64,000 nucleotides of DNA, taken from contig NW_020167543.1 in NCBI RefSeq assembly GCF_001641265.1, forward strand, positions 18,501 to 82,500. The letters run 5' to 3'. Source of the stretch: Pseudogymnoascus destructans (taxonomy: Eukaryota; Ascomycota; Leotiomycetes; Thelebolales; Thelebolaceae). Below the pieces are notes generated by a model, which saw only the letters and a program-made list of their open reading frames with translations, made no database searches and was not told the origin of the DNA. This document shows, piece by piece, positions 32,726 through 42,916 of this stretch; within the stretch, counting starts at the first letter, position 1, and every line of letters begins with the position of its first letter. Made by a program: the position numbers and the translations under genes.

Positions 32726-33273
32726 TGTAAGGATGCCTTCTCGTCTCTCATTCTAGGGAGTAGACTCCGGGTAGCCGCGGGGTCACGTGTGATCATTTGG
32801 GTGGCCTAACCGAGTCGGAACCGAGTCGGATGGGTTTCAGATACTTGAGAAAATCGACTGACGGGGGTTCCCCATCATCTTTTTTGTATCCTTCGTAGTA
32901 GACCTATAGGATAGCATCCGTTTAGCCTCCGACTCGCACTCTCATATGCTATTACTGTGAGCTGGGTGCCCTGTGTCATTACATTATACAAAAAAGATCA
33001 CGCCTGCCGGGGACGGCCGTACTTAAATAATATCCCACACCGGAACGACTCAGGAGAACTACCGTTACACCATCGACTGCGACTCGGTGATGTTTCGGAG
33101 GAGAGACCTGACGACTTCAAATAGCCGTGATTCCAGAGATCTCATGGACAGCCAGTGGATCAGGGTTTGATTCTTCAGAACAAGCTGGTAAAGTCGCCGA
33201 CGCGTTGGCGCCAAATAGGATACGAGATCCTTAAGAACCCCCTCATAGCACAGAGGAAATTGTGGACAAGAGC
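32726..33273 (+). mobile_element. Outer Gy-A copy: second LTR and leader
   Basis: The LTR is 32726-32983 (TGTAAGG...GTGTCATTACA). The leader 32984-33273 is the same as the 5' leader of the complete Gy-A element (rc of 40746-41038). The leader is cut at GACAAGAGC, where the inner Gy-A element inserted, and resumes at 41289. Confidence 0.88.
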
Positions 33274-33523
33274 TGTAATGACACAGGGCACCCAGCTCAC
33301 AGTAATAGCATATGAGAGTGCGAGTCGGAGGCTAAACGGATGCTATCCTATAGGTCTACTACGAAGGATACAAAAAAGATGAAGAGAGGAACCCCCGTTG
33401 AGTCAATTTCCTTAAGTACCCGAAACGGGTCCGACTCGGATAACCTACCCTAATGCTCCCCACGTGACCGTAACCTGCCCGACTCCGATGCTTTCCATCA
33501 CTGAGGGCTTTGGCATCCTTACA
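33274..33523 (-). repeat. Gy-A 3' LTR (250 bp)
   Basis: Seen on the plus strand as TGTAATGACACAGGGC to GGCATCCTTACA. Directly to its right, CTACCCCCCTCTTAAG is the complement of the polypurine tract AGAGGGGGGTAG, fixing this as the 3' LTR of a minus-strand element. Confidence 0.92.
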
Positions 33524-33729
33524 CTACCCCCCTCTTAAGAGAGTGTTTTGTCCGCGAAACACGTGAGAATTATTTCCGCAACATCTCCGAATGGTATCCG
33601 TGAGAAGATGCGTTCTATTCTGTTTGTAATGGCATCTGTAACAACCCTGTTTATGTGCCATGTCGGGAAGGTGCGTTGTATGTCAGGCTAGAGCTGTGCC
33701 ATACCGACTCCGTTTATTGTGCGGAATCA

Positions 33730-33890
33730 GAGTTTACTTTGTTCGCTCTGGGGTACATTGGTGGTGGTCCGAGTGCATTCTGAATCGCATCCGCGAAGCG
33801 TTCGAGTTATACTTTGCTTTGTTCGCTCGGGGGTGCATTCCTGGCGGTCCGAGTGGACTCCAAATCGCCTCCGCGAAGCGTTCGGATAAG
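33730..33890. repeat. Degenerate 80-bp tandem duplication upstream of the antisense gene
   Basis: Two units share TTTGTTCGCTC, GGTCCGAGTG and CGCGAAGCGTTCG in the same order. They lie between the Gy-A polypurine tract and the start of the antisense gene, where its promoter would be. The similarity suggests an old duplication of a possible upstream control region; no function is shown. Confidence 0.55.
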
Positions 33891-34203
33891 ACTGTCCTAT
33901 GTATGAAAGGAGAAGTGTTCACGCTAACCCGATTTGGAATTCATTGTTGTAAGCCAGACTATGAGTGCGCAGCCATGTCCGCTTCTTCTTTCATCTCCAA
34001 CAACAACGCCAGCGACCACTCCTCCGAGAACTGTAAGTGACCCCTTCTCGTGGATTGTCCAACGGTACACTAATGAATTGGATAGGATACTTCCATCCAC
34101 AACAACGAGTAGGTGATGGGAGCGCGTTGGCACGGGGGTGATAACGTGTGCTGGGCTGACAGGATTCTGCGCAGAATTCCAACCCTTTTTTTTTTTTTTT
34201 TCA

Positions 34204-34905
34204 ATGCCGATTCCGACTCCCGCGGGAGCTTTGTCGGGCGTGTTCCGTGTCCTTTGCCTGCGCTGCCTTCAGGCCAAAGCTCGTGGCGTCAAGGACCACG
34301 ATTGTGTCTGGTCCCCCGCCTCGTCCAAGTGCGAGTACTGCACGGCGCAGCACTCCACTTGCGTTCTGGTGAGTTCCCTTGTGCTGTTCTGTCTCTGTTG
34401 GCTTTTGCTAACAATTTGCATAGCTTCCCTGGTTCCTCGACGAGGAATACCGTGTCCCTGCTGCCGCCGAAGCAGCAGATCCCTGGGATCCCGCCGCCGT
34501 CGAAGCCGCTGCCGCAGAGGCAAACACGGGTGGCCCTTGTGGCCGCCCAAAGCGTTCCAAAGTTTCACTCGGCCGCCGAGCGCGACTCCTACGAGGAGCT
34601 CCGCGCAACGCGTGCCGCCCTCGAGGCGGGTCTGGCCGTCAGTATCCCCCTGTCCTGTGTGGTTTCAGTGCTGATTCGGTTTAGCAAATCCGGTCGTCAC
34701 TGCGCCGTCTTCGGACGGAGCAGGGGAGCGTGCCGGCTCTTTTGGGGGAAGTGGTGGCTGCCGTGGGCAGGCTTCCTGCCGTCGCTGTCGCTGCGACGGC
34801 TCCGGACCATGCTGGGGGGAGGAAGAAGGGGGGTGGTGAGGGTGGTGAGGGTGAGGGGGATGGGTTTGGGGCCCAGTATGGGGCGGAGGAGGATGGGGCG
34901 TAGGA
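34204..34905 (+). pseudogene. Antisense six-cysteine gene inside Gy-A (relative of 26931-28061)
   Basis: The clearest exon (34204-34368) reads MPIPTPAGALSGVF then CLRC, C, CEYCTAQHSTC with spacing C-x2-C-x12-C-x8-C-x2-C-x6-C, identical to the Gy-B gene. A 55-bp intron (34369-34423; GTGAGT...GCTAAC...GCATAG) starts two codons after the last cysteine, also as in Gy-B. The next exon (LPWFLDEEYRVPAAA) needs one frameshift to reach RDSYEELRATRAALEAGLA. A 47-bp intron (34638-34684) then joins QIRSSLRRLRTEQGS. A short upstream exon (from 33963 or 33975, donor at 34033) may exist; a T-run at 34184-34200 separates it. It is antisense to Gy-A and probably decayed. Confidence 0.6.
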
Positions 34906-35030
34906 GGGAGGAGGCCCTGTGTCGGAGGGGACTCGGACCTGACTCTTTGCGTGGGGTCGCTTCGACCCTTCGTCTCTCTCGGTGGTAGCCGCTTGTTGCG
35001 ACGCCGGTGAGACGTTTGGGAAGGGTGACT

Positions 35031-35412
35031 TGTAATGGTGGGTGCACCAGATGTGAGAATCTAGCCACCCAAGGAAGGGATGAATTTACTAAGACAACAC
35101 ACTGTCTTAGAAAACAGAGCCAAAGGGTCGTAGCTTAGACTATTCCACAACGCAGCAATCAGGTGTGTGATGTCATGTAATGAATCATAGAGGGTTGTAG
35201 AGATATGCTATGTGGTAATATCGGCCCAGTAACTAAGGAGTGATGACGTGTAATGAATCATAGATGGTTGTAGCAATCGTTGAGTAGTATTGCTCTTGTT
35301 GTTGGTGTGATAAGCCAAAATATGTATAGTGACTTGTAGGTTTGAGGAGGAGATTTCCAAGTTTGCTCTTGAGTTTGATAGCAAACTGAGTGCAACGAAT
35401 GTCAGTATGACA
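35031..35412 (-). mobile_element. Solo S-family LTR, internally deleted (382 bp)
   Basis: It starts TGTAATGGTGGG, ends CAGTATGACA and has a perfect duplication TGACT (35026-35030, 35413-35417). About 510 bp of the 894-bp unit are missing between the CAATCAGGTGT and GATGTCATGTAATG parts. It lies between the end of Gy-A pol and the antisense gene, inserted after Gy-A. Confidence 0.9.
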
Positions 35413-35463
35413 TGACTCCTGCAAGAGTTACGGTGGTGAGTGCGCCCTGGCTCAGAGGGTATT

Positions 35464-38400
35464 TTAGTTTAGAGTCGTAGATAGTGACGACTCTGTTTCT
35501 TCCGCTTTGTCTTCCTTCCCGTGATCGTAGTTTTGTTCTTCGCCCGCCTTCCACGCCGTAACCCCTCCGAGTAGTTCTTGAGGTGGACCTGGTAAATCTG
35601 GGTATTCCGTATGAAACTCTCTGAGTTTCTGGGGAGAGTTCATGAAGTTTGACGCTGGGTACCACTCCGGGTCCAGATCGTATCCTACCCAACTAACCCT
35701 GTATTGTAGTTGCTTCCGGTGGAACCTTACGGCGAGGATCTTTTCCACTTCCCATTCCTCTACGCCATCTATCACTTCGCTGCTAGGCTCAGGCGGATCC
35801 TGACCAGGTAGGGGATTATTCGGATCCTTCATGAGTACGTCTGGTGAGAACACATCGTGTATTTGCGAACCGGTAGGTAGTTCCAATCGAAATGCATGCC
35901 CAATCCGTTCCACCACCGTATATGGTCTGACCCATTGTTGGCCCAGCTTGCGGCTAGGACGAGAGTTTTTCAAATTTTTGGTCGATAGGTACACTCTATC
36001 TCCTATGTCCCAGTCGATGGCCCTTCGGCGTCAATTCGCGTGCTTAGACATTTCCTCTTGTGCCTTTGCCATGTTTTCCTTTGCGTGGATCCATGCGGTA
36101 TGCATTCGGTCTGCCACCGCCTTGGCTTCCTCTCGGTTTAGGGTCTCCCGGGGGTTGGTGCTTCTCGGAGTGTTCCAATCCCAACTCGTATGCGGATCGG
36201 TTCCGTACTTGAGTCGGTAGGGGGTCATGCCAATGGATGCGTGGGGGAGTGTCATTTGCACGCGGTCCATTATGGGGATGAGTTCGCTCCAGTTATCCTG
36301 ATAATGGGATATGAAAGGCCTCAGTCTCTGATCGATGTATCAGTTCATGATTTCCGTCTGCCCGTTGGTCTGCTTATGATAGGCAGTCGACAGATTAACC
36401 TTAATGCCGATAATTCGACAGAACTCTTGCCAAAAGGATGATACGAATTGGGGTCCGTGGTCGCTTACAATTGACTCCGGAGTGTGTCCGAATCGGTATA
36501 TCCATTCGATGAACAATTGCGCCATCTGCCGGGCAGTTGTGGTTTTGTAGCAAGGTATTGTCACTGAACTCTTTCTGAGTCAGTCCATAAACACTAAGAT
36601 GCTATCGTATCCATGCTTGTCCCTTGGGAACTCCTTGAAGTCCATGGTGAGGTGTTGCATAGGGTATTCGGGTACGGGTAGTGGGTGTAGAAATCCTTGT
36701 TGCTTAGTGACATTGGTGTGAGAAAGCCGGCATGTCACGCAGTTTCGTACATACTGCAAACAGTCCGCTTCCATCCCGACCCAATGATACTTTGGGGTGA
36801 GCAATTGGTAGGTTTTCCTGCCACTTGGGTGTGCTGACGACACTTGATCGTGCGCTTCCCGGATCAGTTTCGTACATAGGTCAGTGTGGCGATTCACACA
36901 TAGGCGGCCTTTGTATAGGAGGAGCTGGTCGTTCATCGCGAATCCGTCCGGTAGGGGTTGTTTCGCGCGAGTCTCGGTGAACGACTTCCGATTGTCCGCA
37001 CATAGCGCCTCTATTAAATTGAAGGGCACCTGGGGCTTGGCGGTGTCCATTGAATTAATGGATGCTATGTAGCTCTCGGCGAGTTCGGTGCTGATTCGGG
37101 GGTGTAGGCGGCTTGGACCTAACAATACCCTCGCCCTACTATCAAGTTTGACTTTCTGCTGCGTTACCAAGTCCTGGTCTCTTCGGCTCAGAATATCAGC
37201 CTTCTGGTTATTTTTGCCCGCAGTGTACGTAATGCAGAAGTTGAAGTCGGAGAGTAGCTCCATCCATCGAACCTGCTTCGCGGTGAGAACCTTGGTAGAC
37301 ATGAAATATTCCAGCGAACGGTGGTCAGTGTACACGTCGACTCGGTGGCGCACCGAAGCCAACTCGGGCCTCCATTTTCCGAAGGCCTTTACTATTGCGA
37401 ATAGTTCCTTGTCGTGGATCTCCCAATTGATCTCATGTCCAGATAGGACATGACTGTAAAAGCTTATGGGGTACCATCGCTTGTCAGGGTGTTCTTGAGA
37501 CAGGACACCAGCTACCACTCCATCAGAGGAGTCGGTCTCCAGCTTTGTAGGCAATTCGGGGTTGAAGTGGTGAAGTGCCTGTACCGCTAAAAGTTGTCGT
37601 CGCAATTCCTCGAACACATCCTCACATTCGTCTGTCCACCGGAACGGCTCCGAGGGACTAGTGATGGTGGTGAGGGGCTTTGCTATTTTGCCAAAATTAC
37701 GAATGAATTGTCTATAGAAGCCACAGAATCCCAGGTAGGACTTAACACCCGTAACAGTGGTCGGTCGGATCCAGTTACGAAGGGGTTCGATTTTGTCAGG
37801 GTCCACTTTGACACCGGAGGTAGTGAGAACATAACCCAAGTATTTTGTCCTGGTGACGTTGAACTCGCATTTGTTCAAATCAGCTTGGAGTCCAGCTTCT
37901 CGGAGACGCTGTAGGACCTTATGCACATGGTCTGTGTGTTCCGTAGGGTCCTCTGAATAGATTAGGATGTCGTCTAAGTATGCGGTACAGAAGTCGTCTA
38001 AGTATTGCATCAGGACGTCATTCATATACCGCTGATAGGTTGCGGGACCGTTCGTTAGTCCAAATGGCAGCACTTTGCACTTATAGGATCCATAGCGAGT
38101 CCGAAAGGTCGTGTACTCTTCCGAGTCGGGGTGCATCCATATACGATGGAAGGCTTGTCTGATATCTAGCTTCGTGAAGATTTTTGCTTTCGACACCCGT
38201 CCTAGTAGTTCATCGATACGCGGGATGGGGTAGGGATCGTTCCGGGTGAGACCATTTAACTTCCGGTAATCGATGCAAAATCTTAATTTGCCATCCGCTT
38301 TCTTTACGAATAGGATAGGGGACGCGAAGGGGCTGTTGCTGTTGACGATGAATCCCTTTTCCAGGTTTTCCAGCAGGTATTGCTTGGTAGCCTTAAGCTC

Positions 38401-39495
38401 TTCGGTGCCCTGTCGATATAACGGGGAGAAAGCGTTTGGTAAAGGGGCTTCGAGCTGTATCTTGTGGTCATATATGCGGTGGGGGGGGATTCAATCTGAT
38501 TCCAACTTCGAAAAGACATCGGTGTACCTCCGGTGCATATGCGGAAGCTTCTGCTGGATGAGGCGGAGCGTTTCTTCGTCCTCTACCAACTCCTTTTCAT
38601 GAATGATCTGATCGATTTCGTAGATGCTAGTCTGAAAAAACTCGGTGTCGTTTCGCATCATCTCGTGGTGGAAAGCATTTGCACTGATTTCGCATATATG
38701 CATGGGCGTAAACCTATGTACTAGGGTTTTCTGCGGTGGAGGTTTCCATTTGGGTGGGGGAGAAACCTCCTGGTTTCGTAGTGGGTTCGATGGCGTATCG
38801 GTGATCTCTTCGTAGTCAGAAGTTATCACTTTCATTTCCATCGACCGTCCGCCTGCGCGGCGTCTGTCTTCGCGGTGGATTGCGAAATCCCAGCGATTCG
38901 CATCCAACTGATATGCAGGATGTTTAATGGACGTTTCGCGTGAGTGGTAGGGCAAGGTGATCTCCTTGCTCCAGCTAGGAGTCAGCAGGTACTCCTTTGG
39001 CCATGCTAACCAGCTCTTTGCAGAGTCGAGTAGTATTCGGAAGCGGCTGAAAAGCTTCTTCCCAATTATCACATCTTGTGCTCCGAGGTCCAGGAGTACA
39101 AAGGGGCAGTTATATATCCAGCGTCCTTCGACTGTTAAGTGTAACCGAATATACTCCGATACGTGGCCTTGGATTTTGCGCTGAAATCCACGTATGGGTA
39201 CAGAGTAGGGTAGTTTCTGTATGGGGCTCTGAAGCGCTTTCGACAGTCGTATTGCGAAAGGCTTGTTAATGACGAGGTAGCCATTTGCTCCTGTGTCTGC
39301 TAGGGACTTCGTTTGCACCCCGAGTCCATTCATACTCAGGGTCGTGTCAACTAAGAACTGGGTACCTCCCAGGAGTTCTCGTAAGTCTAGTCCTCGCAGG
39401 TCACATTTGCGTATACCTAGGAAGGAGCCTTCTCCTAGGCCTTGTCGTTTTCTTCGAGGGACGCATCCCATTGAAGTTCCACAGCTTCTTCCCAT
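35464..39495 (-). pseudogene. pol: Gy-A Pol with C-terminal chromodomain, four TGA stops
   Basis: One register runs from 39495 to 35464. Protease shows SLADTGANGYLV; RT shows YLDDILIYS; RNase H (LETDSSDGVVAGVLSQ) and the RNase H/connection region follow. Integrase shows the zinc finger (H...H...YVRNCVTCRLSH), MDFKEFP, SDHGPQFVSS and NLSTAYHKQTNGQTE. The end holds a chromodomain (EEWEVEKILAVRFHRKQLQY, then WVGYDLDPEWYPASNF), which targets integration to heterochromatin in chromoviruses. TGA codons at 38491, 36580, 36340 and 36031 (lower coordinate) fall where arginine fits, and no frameshift is needed. The protein would otherwise be about 1340 residues. Confidence 0.9.
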
Positions 39496-40681
39496 TGTTC
39501 TTCTGCCTCGGGGTCATTACGGTCCATTTCCTTGATAGTGGCGTTAAGGGGGTATTTGTCCTGGAAATGGCCAGGCTTGCCACACTTGAAACAGTTTCCT
39601 GAGGGCGCAGGGACTGCGGTTCTCAGACGTTCCGGTATGGCTGGCTTGGGGAGGAACACGGTTCGGGTGAACAGAGCGGATGTGGCTCGAGTCGGCTTCG
39701 ACGCTGATGACGCCTTTGCCGTATCCGTGGTACGTGTGGACGTCCTTGCGAGAGTGGGTAGAGGATTCAATTCGTTGTTCCGGCGCCGTTCCTGGTCGAA
39801 AGCGGTAAGTTCTCATACCATGGTCTGGTATTCTCCCTTCCATTGGTTTTTGATGATCGCGACGCGGCTGCGGAATTGAGGAGTTAACTTGTTCCACATG
39901 TACCGAAACCATTCCGACTCAGAGACTTGTCCTGTGATAGCTGCACTTTGGAAACGAGCCTTGAACTCTGGGAAGGTTTCGCTAGCATGCCCTTTCTCTC
40001 CCATTTGCAGGTCGTCGAAGAGGTTCCTGGCCTGTTCCATCTCATTGCCTGTGAGGTAGTATGAACCTAGTAGATCCATCATCTCCTCAGCACTGCGGAA
40101 CCCATGCGTAGCGGACAGGTATTGGGGCTCTAGGTAGGTCTTCGCCAGGCCGGTCGTAGTTCCCCATATCAACGCTCTTCTCGAGACGTCGGTAAGGTAG
40201 TGGTCCTCATTGACTACGAGTCGATCCCGAATCGAAGCGCTCCATTGTAAGAAGATATGTTCTACCCCATCGCTGAGAGGAAGGATTTTCTCAGAGATGG
40301 TTGATTTCTTATAGCGATTCGGAGGGTCCTCGGTGTGCATTCGTGATGACCCTGGAATCGAGGGAGAACGAGTGTTCCGAAGAGGCGGCAATTGAACTGT
40401 CTCGGGGTGTTTCGTGTACGAGGCGTTCGTTGCTCCGTAACTTCTACTGTGGGTATGGGGGCGTCCACCGGCGGTGTGGACGGGATTCTGGTCTGGGATG
40501 CCGACAGGATAACTAGTAGATCCTTGACCTCCTGTATCTGTGCTTTGAGGTGGTCCATTCGACTCGGGATATCTTCGGATGGCACAGCGGTCGTAGCTGC
40601 AGCGGTGGTTTGTCTGGTAGTCATTCTGGGCAGTTGACCGTCGTTGTCTTGGGGTATGTTTGATGTCGGCTTTTTCGACAT
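39435..40681 (-). pseudogene. gag: Gy-A Gag, one TGA and one frameshift
   Basis: Gag starts MSKKPTSNIPQDNDGQLP at 40681 and has a coiled segment (RMDHLKAQIQEVKDLLVIL). It shifts frame near 40390, then enters the capsid-like domain (FLQWSASIRDRLVVNEDHYL to EWFRYMWNKLTPQFRSRVAI). A TGA at 39813-39815 precedes ELTAFDQERRRNNELNPLP in the same frame. The zinc knuckle reads CFKCGKPGHFQDKY: the last cysteine is tyrosine here, while the 1.6-3.5 kb copy keeps it. Gag ends at 39435, overlapping the pol frame by 61 bp in another register, so Pol would need a frameshift or reinitiation. Confidence 0.85.
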
Positions 40682-41023
40682 ATTGCCTCGGGTGTGTATC
40701 GGTACTGATACGAAAGAGCTTGACTTCCGGTAGCTCGTAGCTATCAACGCTCTTGTCCACAATTTCCTCTGTGCTATGAGGGGGTTCTTAAGGATCTCGT
40801 ATCCTATTTGGCGCCAACGCGTCGGCGACTTTACCAGCTTGTTCTGAAGAATCAAACCCTGATCCACTGGCTGTCCATGAGATCTCTGGAATCACGGCTA
40901 TTTGAAGTCGTCAGGTCTCTCCTCCGAAACATCACCGAGTCGCAGTCGATGGTGTAACGGTAGTTCTCCTGAGTCGTTCCGGTGTGGGATATTATTTAAG
41001 TACGGCCGTCCCCGGCAGGCGTG

Positions 41024-41036
41024 ATCTTTTTTGTAT
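41024..41036 (-). promoter_or_regulatory. Gy-A self-priming primer-binding site
   Basis: On the minus strand ATACAAAAAAGAT lies two bases (TT) after the 5' LTR. It is the exact 13-base reverse complement of ATCTTTTTTGTAT within the LTR (41133-41145 on the opposite strand). No tRNA-like site is found there. This fits Tf1/sushi-type self-priming, with the transcript starting at ATCTTTT. Confidence 0.75.
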
Positions 41037-41038
41037 AA

Positions 41039-41288
41039 TGTAATGACACAGGGCACCCAGCTCACAGTAATAGCATATGAGAGTGCGAGTCGGAGGCTAA
41101 ACGGATGCTATCCTATAGGTCTACTATGAAGGATACAAAAAAGATGAAGAGAGGAACCCCTGTTGAGTCAATTTCCTTAAGTACCCGAAACTGGTCCGAC
41201 TCGGATAACCTACCCTAATGCTCCCCACATGACCGTAACCTGCCCGACTCCGATGCTTTCCATCACTGAGGGCTTTGGCATCCTTACA
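41039..41288 (-). repeat. Gy-A 5' LTR (250 bp)
   Basis: Identical to the 3' LTR except for four substitutions. It is followed by AGAGC, the second copy of the target duplication, and then by the leader/gag of the outer Gy-A copy. Confidence 0.92.
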
Positions 41289-41887
41289 AGAGCGTTGATA
41301 GCTACGAGCTACCGGAAGTCAAGCTCTTTCGTATCAGTACCGATACACACCCGAGGCAATATGTCGAAAAAGCCGACATCAAACATACCCCAAGACAACG
41401 ACGGTCAACTGCCCAGAATGACTACCAGACAAACCACCGCTGCAGCTACGACCGCTGTGCCATCCGAAGATATCCCGAGTCGAATGGACCACCTCAAAGC
41501 ACAGATACAGGAGGTCAAGGATCTACTAGTTATCCTGTCGGCATCCCAGACCAGAATCCCGTCCACACCGCCGGTGGACGCCCCCATACCCACAGTAGAA
41601 GTTACGGAGCAACGAACGCCTCGTACACGAAACACCCCGAGACAGTTCAATTGCCGCCTCTTCGGAACACTCGTTCTCCCTCGATTCCAGGGTCATCACG
41701 AATGCACACCGAGGACCCTCCGAATCGCCCCCTTCATCTTTTTTCCCTTCATCTTTTTTCCCTTCATCTTTTTTCCCTTCATCTTTTTTGTATCCCTCGT
41801 AGTAGACCTATAGGATAGCATCCGTTTAGCCTCCGACTCGCACTCTCATATGCTATTACTGTGAGCTGGGTGCCCTGTGTCCTTACA
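41289..41887 (+). mobile_element. Outer Gy-A copy: gag 5' part fused to a rebuilt LTR
   Basis: From 41289 to 41728 the sequence is gag 5' DNA, continuing the leader that ends at 33273. It repeats, inverted, the gag start of the inner element. At 41728 it switches to four tandem copies of the 15-mer CCCTTCATCTTTTTT (41730-41789) and then runs through the rest of a Gy-A LTR to CCTTACA at 41887. The first part of the LTR and all of pol are absent. The open frame of 194 codons over this region is a chimera, not a gene. Confidence 0.85.
41730..41789 (+). repeat. 15-bp tandem repeat (x4) at the inferred transcript start of Gy-A
   Basis: Four exact copies of CCCTTCATCTTTTTT end in GTATCC. A normal LTR has one such block, which contains ATCTTTTTTGTAT, the sequence complementary to the primer site. 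The expansion therefore lies precisely at the priming point of reverse transcription. Confidence 0.9.
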
Positions 41888-41996
41888 TTGGTGTGACAAG
41901 CCAAAATATGTATAGTGACTTGTAGATGAGGAGGAGATTTCTAAGTTTGCTCTTGAGTTTGATAGCAAACTGAGTGCAACGAATGTCAGTATGACA
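41888..41996 (-). mobile_element. S-family LTR terminal fragment (109 bp)
   Basis: The sequence from TTGGTGTGACAAGCC to CAGTATGACA matches the last ~110 bp of reversed S copies, with a 3-bp gap. It directly abuts the outer Gy-A LTR. The other part of this S copy is not on the far side of the Gy-A complex, so rearrangement followed insertion. Confidence 0.8.
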
Positions 41997-42916
41997 CCAA
42001 GAAGCTAGGCTCGCAAACAGAATTCGGCCCTTCTCTCCAAGATCGGCCTAGACTGAAAGCAAATGGCACCGCTGTGCCGCGTAGCGGTCTACGCAAGGGC
42101 CAGCCATGTCACTGTGAGGCATTTTTGCGATTGGCTAGGTCGTAGCGCAAGACACTCTCAAGGCGGATTGCGCATGCCACAGTCGCAAGAGGGTATAGAT
42201 GTGTGCGGCGACGAAGAAGGGCACAAGAGCTGCGATCTGAACGCTCAATCTCGCATCTTGACAGCTCTGACGGCCAGACGTCGATGCTCAGAGGGCTCGT
42301 TGCCATCGTGAATAGCTCGGTGGCATGGACGGCGCAGCCATCGAAGGGCGTAAATCGGTTGTAGCTCTGCGAAGGCGTTCATGTGCCACTGCGGGTTTTC
42401 AGCTGTGGCGAGGCCGAGCAGGGGGATACGTTGGGCGGGGCCATGCAGTGTGAAAGGGGGTGGAAGGGACCAAGCATCGCACGAATGAGCGCAGCAGGTG
42501 CGAGAATGTTGGGAGGGAAGGAGCGACGGTGGAGAGGGACAGAAGTCGAGGGGGAGGAGCGGCCCTCCTTATAGAAGTTGAAAGCGGCGGCAGGCCCGTG
42601 CATGCACCTTCCCCGATCGGGCAGGCGCCAAACCCCGCCTGGCATACCTCGTGACTGAGATTATAATTAGTAATAGTTGAAGTAAGAGTTGAAGAAGTTG
42701 ATATTATAAGAAGAAAGGAAAGGCACAAAGAGGAATAAGGCAAGTAGAAATAGGGGTATTCTTACTATGAATCACTTCTTATTAAGTGATTCATTTCTAC
42801 TATTATGAATCTTACTCTACTATAAATCACTCTCTTTATCAATTTGGCCTGTTTTATGATTCTAGTGTTGCTAGAGCAGTTTGCTGGGGTTTGCTTATGT
42901 AACCGCTTACAATCTA
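41997..42916. other. Intergenic, no gene supported
   Basis: Open frames on both strands are short and mutually overlapping. The stretch 42660-42840 is AT-rich with TATTA-type repeats and a short inverted repeat (GTGATTCAT... / ATGAATCACT) around 42770-42800. I see no domain or element end. Confidence 0.4.

Larger units (their letters stand above)
33274..41288 (-). mobile_element. Gy-A, near full-length chromovirus inserted in another Gy-A copy
   Basis: Two 250-bp LTRs (33274-33523 and 41039-41288) bound an 8.0-kb element with a perfect AGAGC duplication (33269-33273 and 41289-41293). Read on the minus strand: 5' LTR, self-priming site, leader, gag (40681-39435), pol with C-terminal chromodomain (39495-35464), an antisense gene region (about 33960-34990, plus strand) carrying an S-family LTR at its boundary, a polypurine tract (33524-33537) and 3' LTR. 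The LTRs differ at four sites, three being C-to-T or G-to-A at CpG. It is young but already inactive through nonsense codons. Confidence 0.92.

Noticed and set aside
34138..34674. Membrane protein predicted from the long plus-strand frame
   Set aside because: The hydrophobic stretch (VSSLVLFCLCWLLLTICIA) is a translated intron with GTGAGT...GCTAAC...GCATAG, and the FFFFF run comes from a T homopolymer.
36031..39815. TGA read as an amino acid (recoding)
   Set aside because: Intact host genes here show no internal TGA, and the affected codons are what CpG deamination of CGA would give in inactive repeats.
41229..41813. A 194-codon protein-coding gene
   Set aside because: The frame crosses an LTR end, a piece of gag and a tandem repeat; it is a chimera of element parts.
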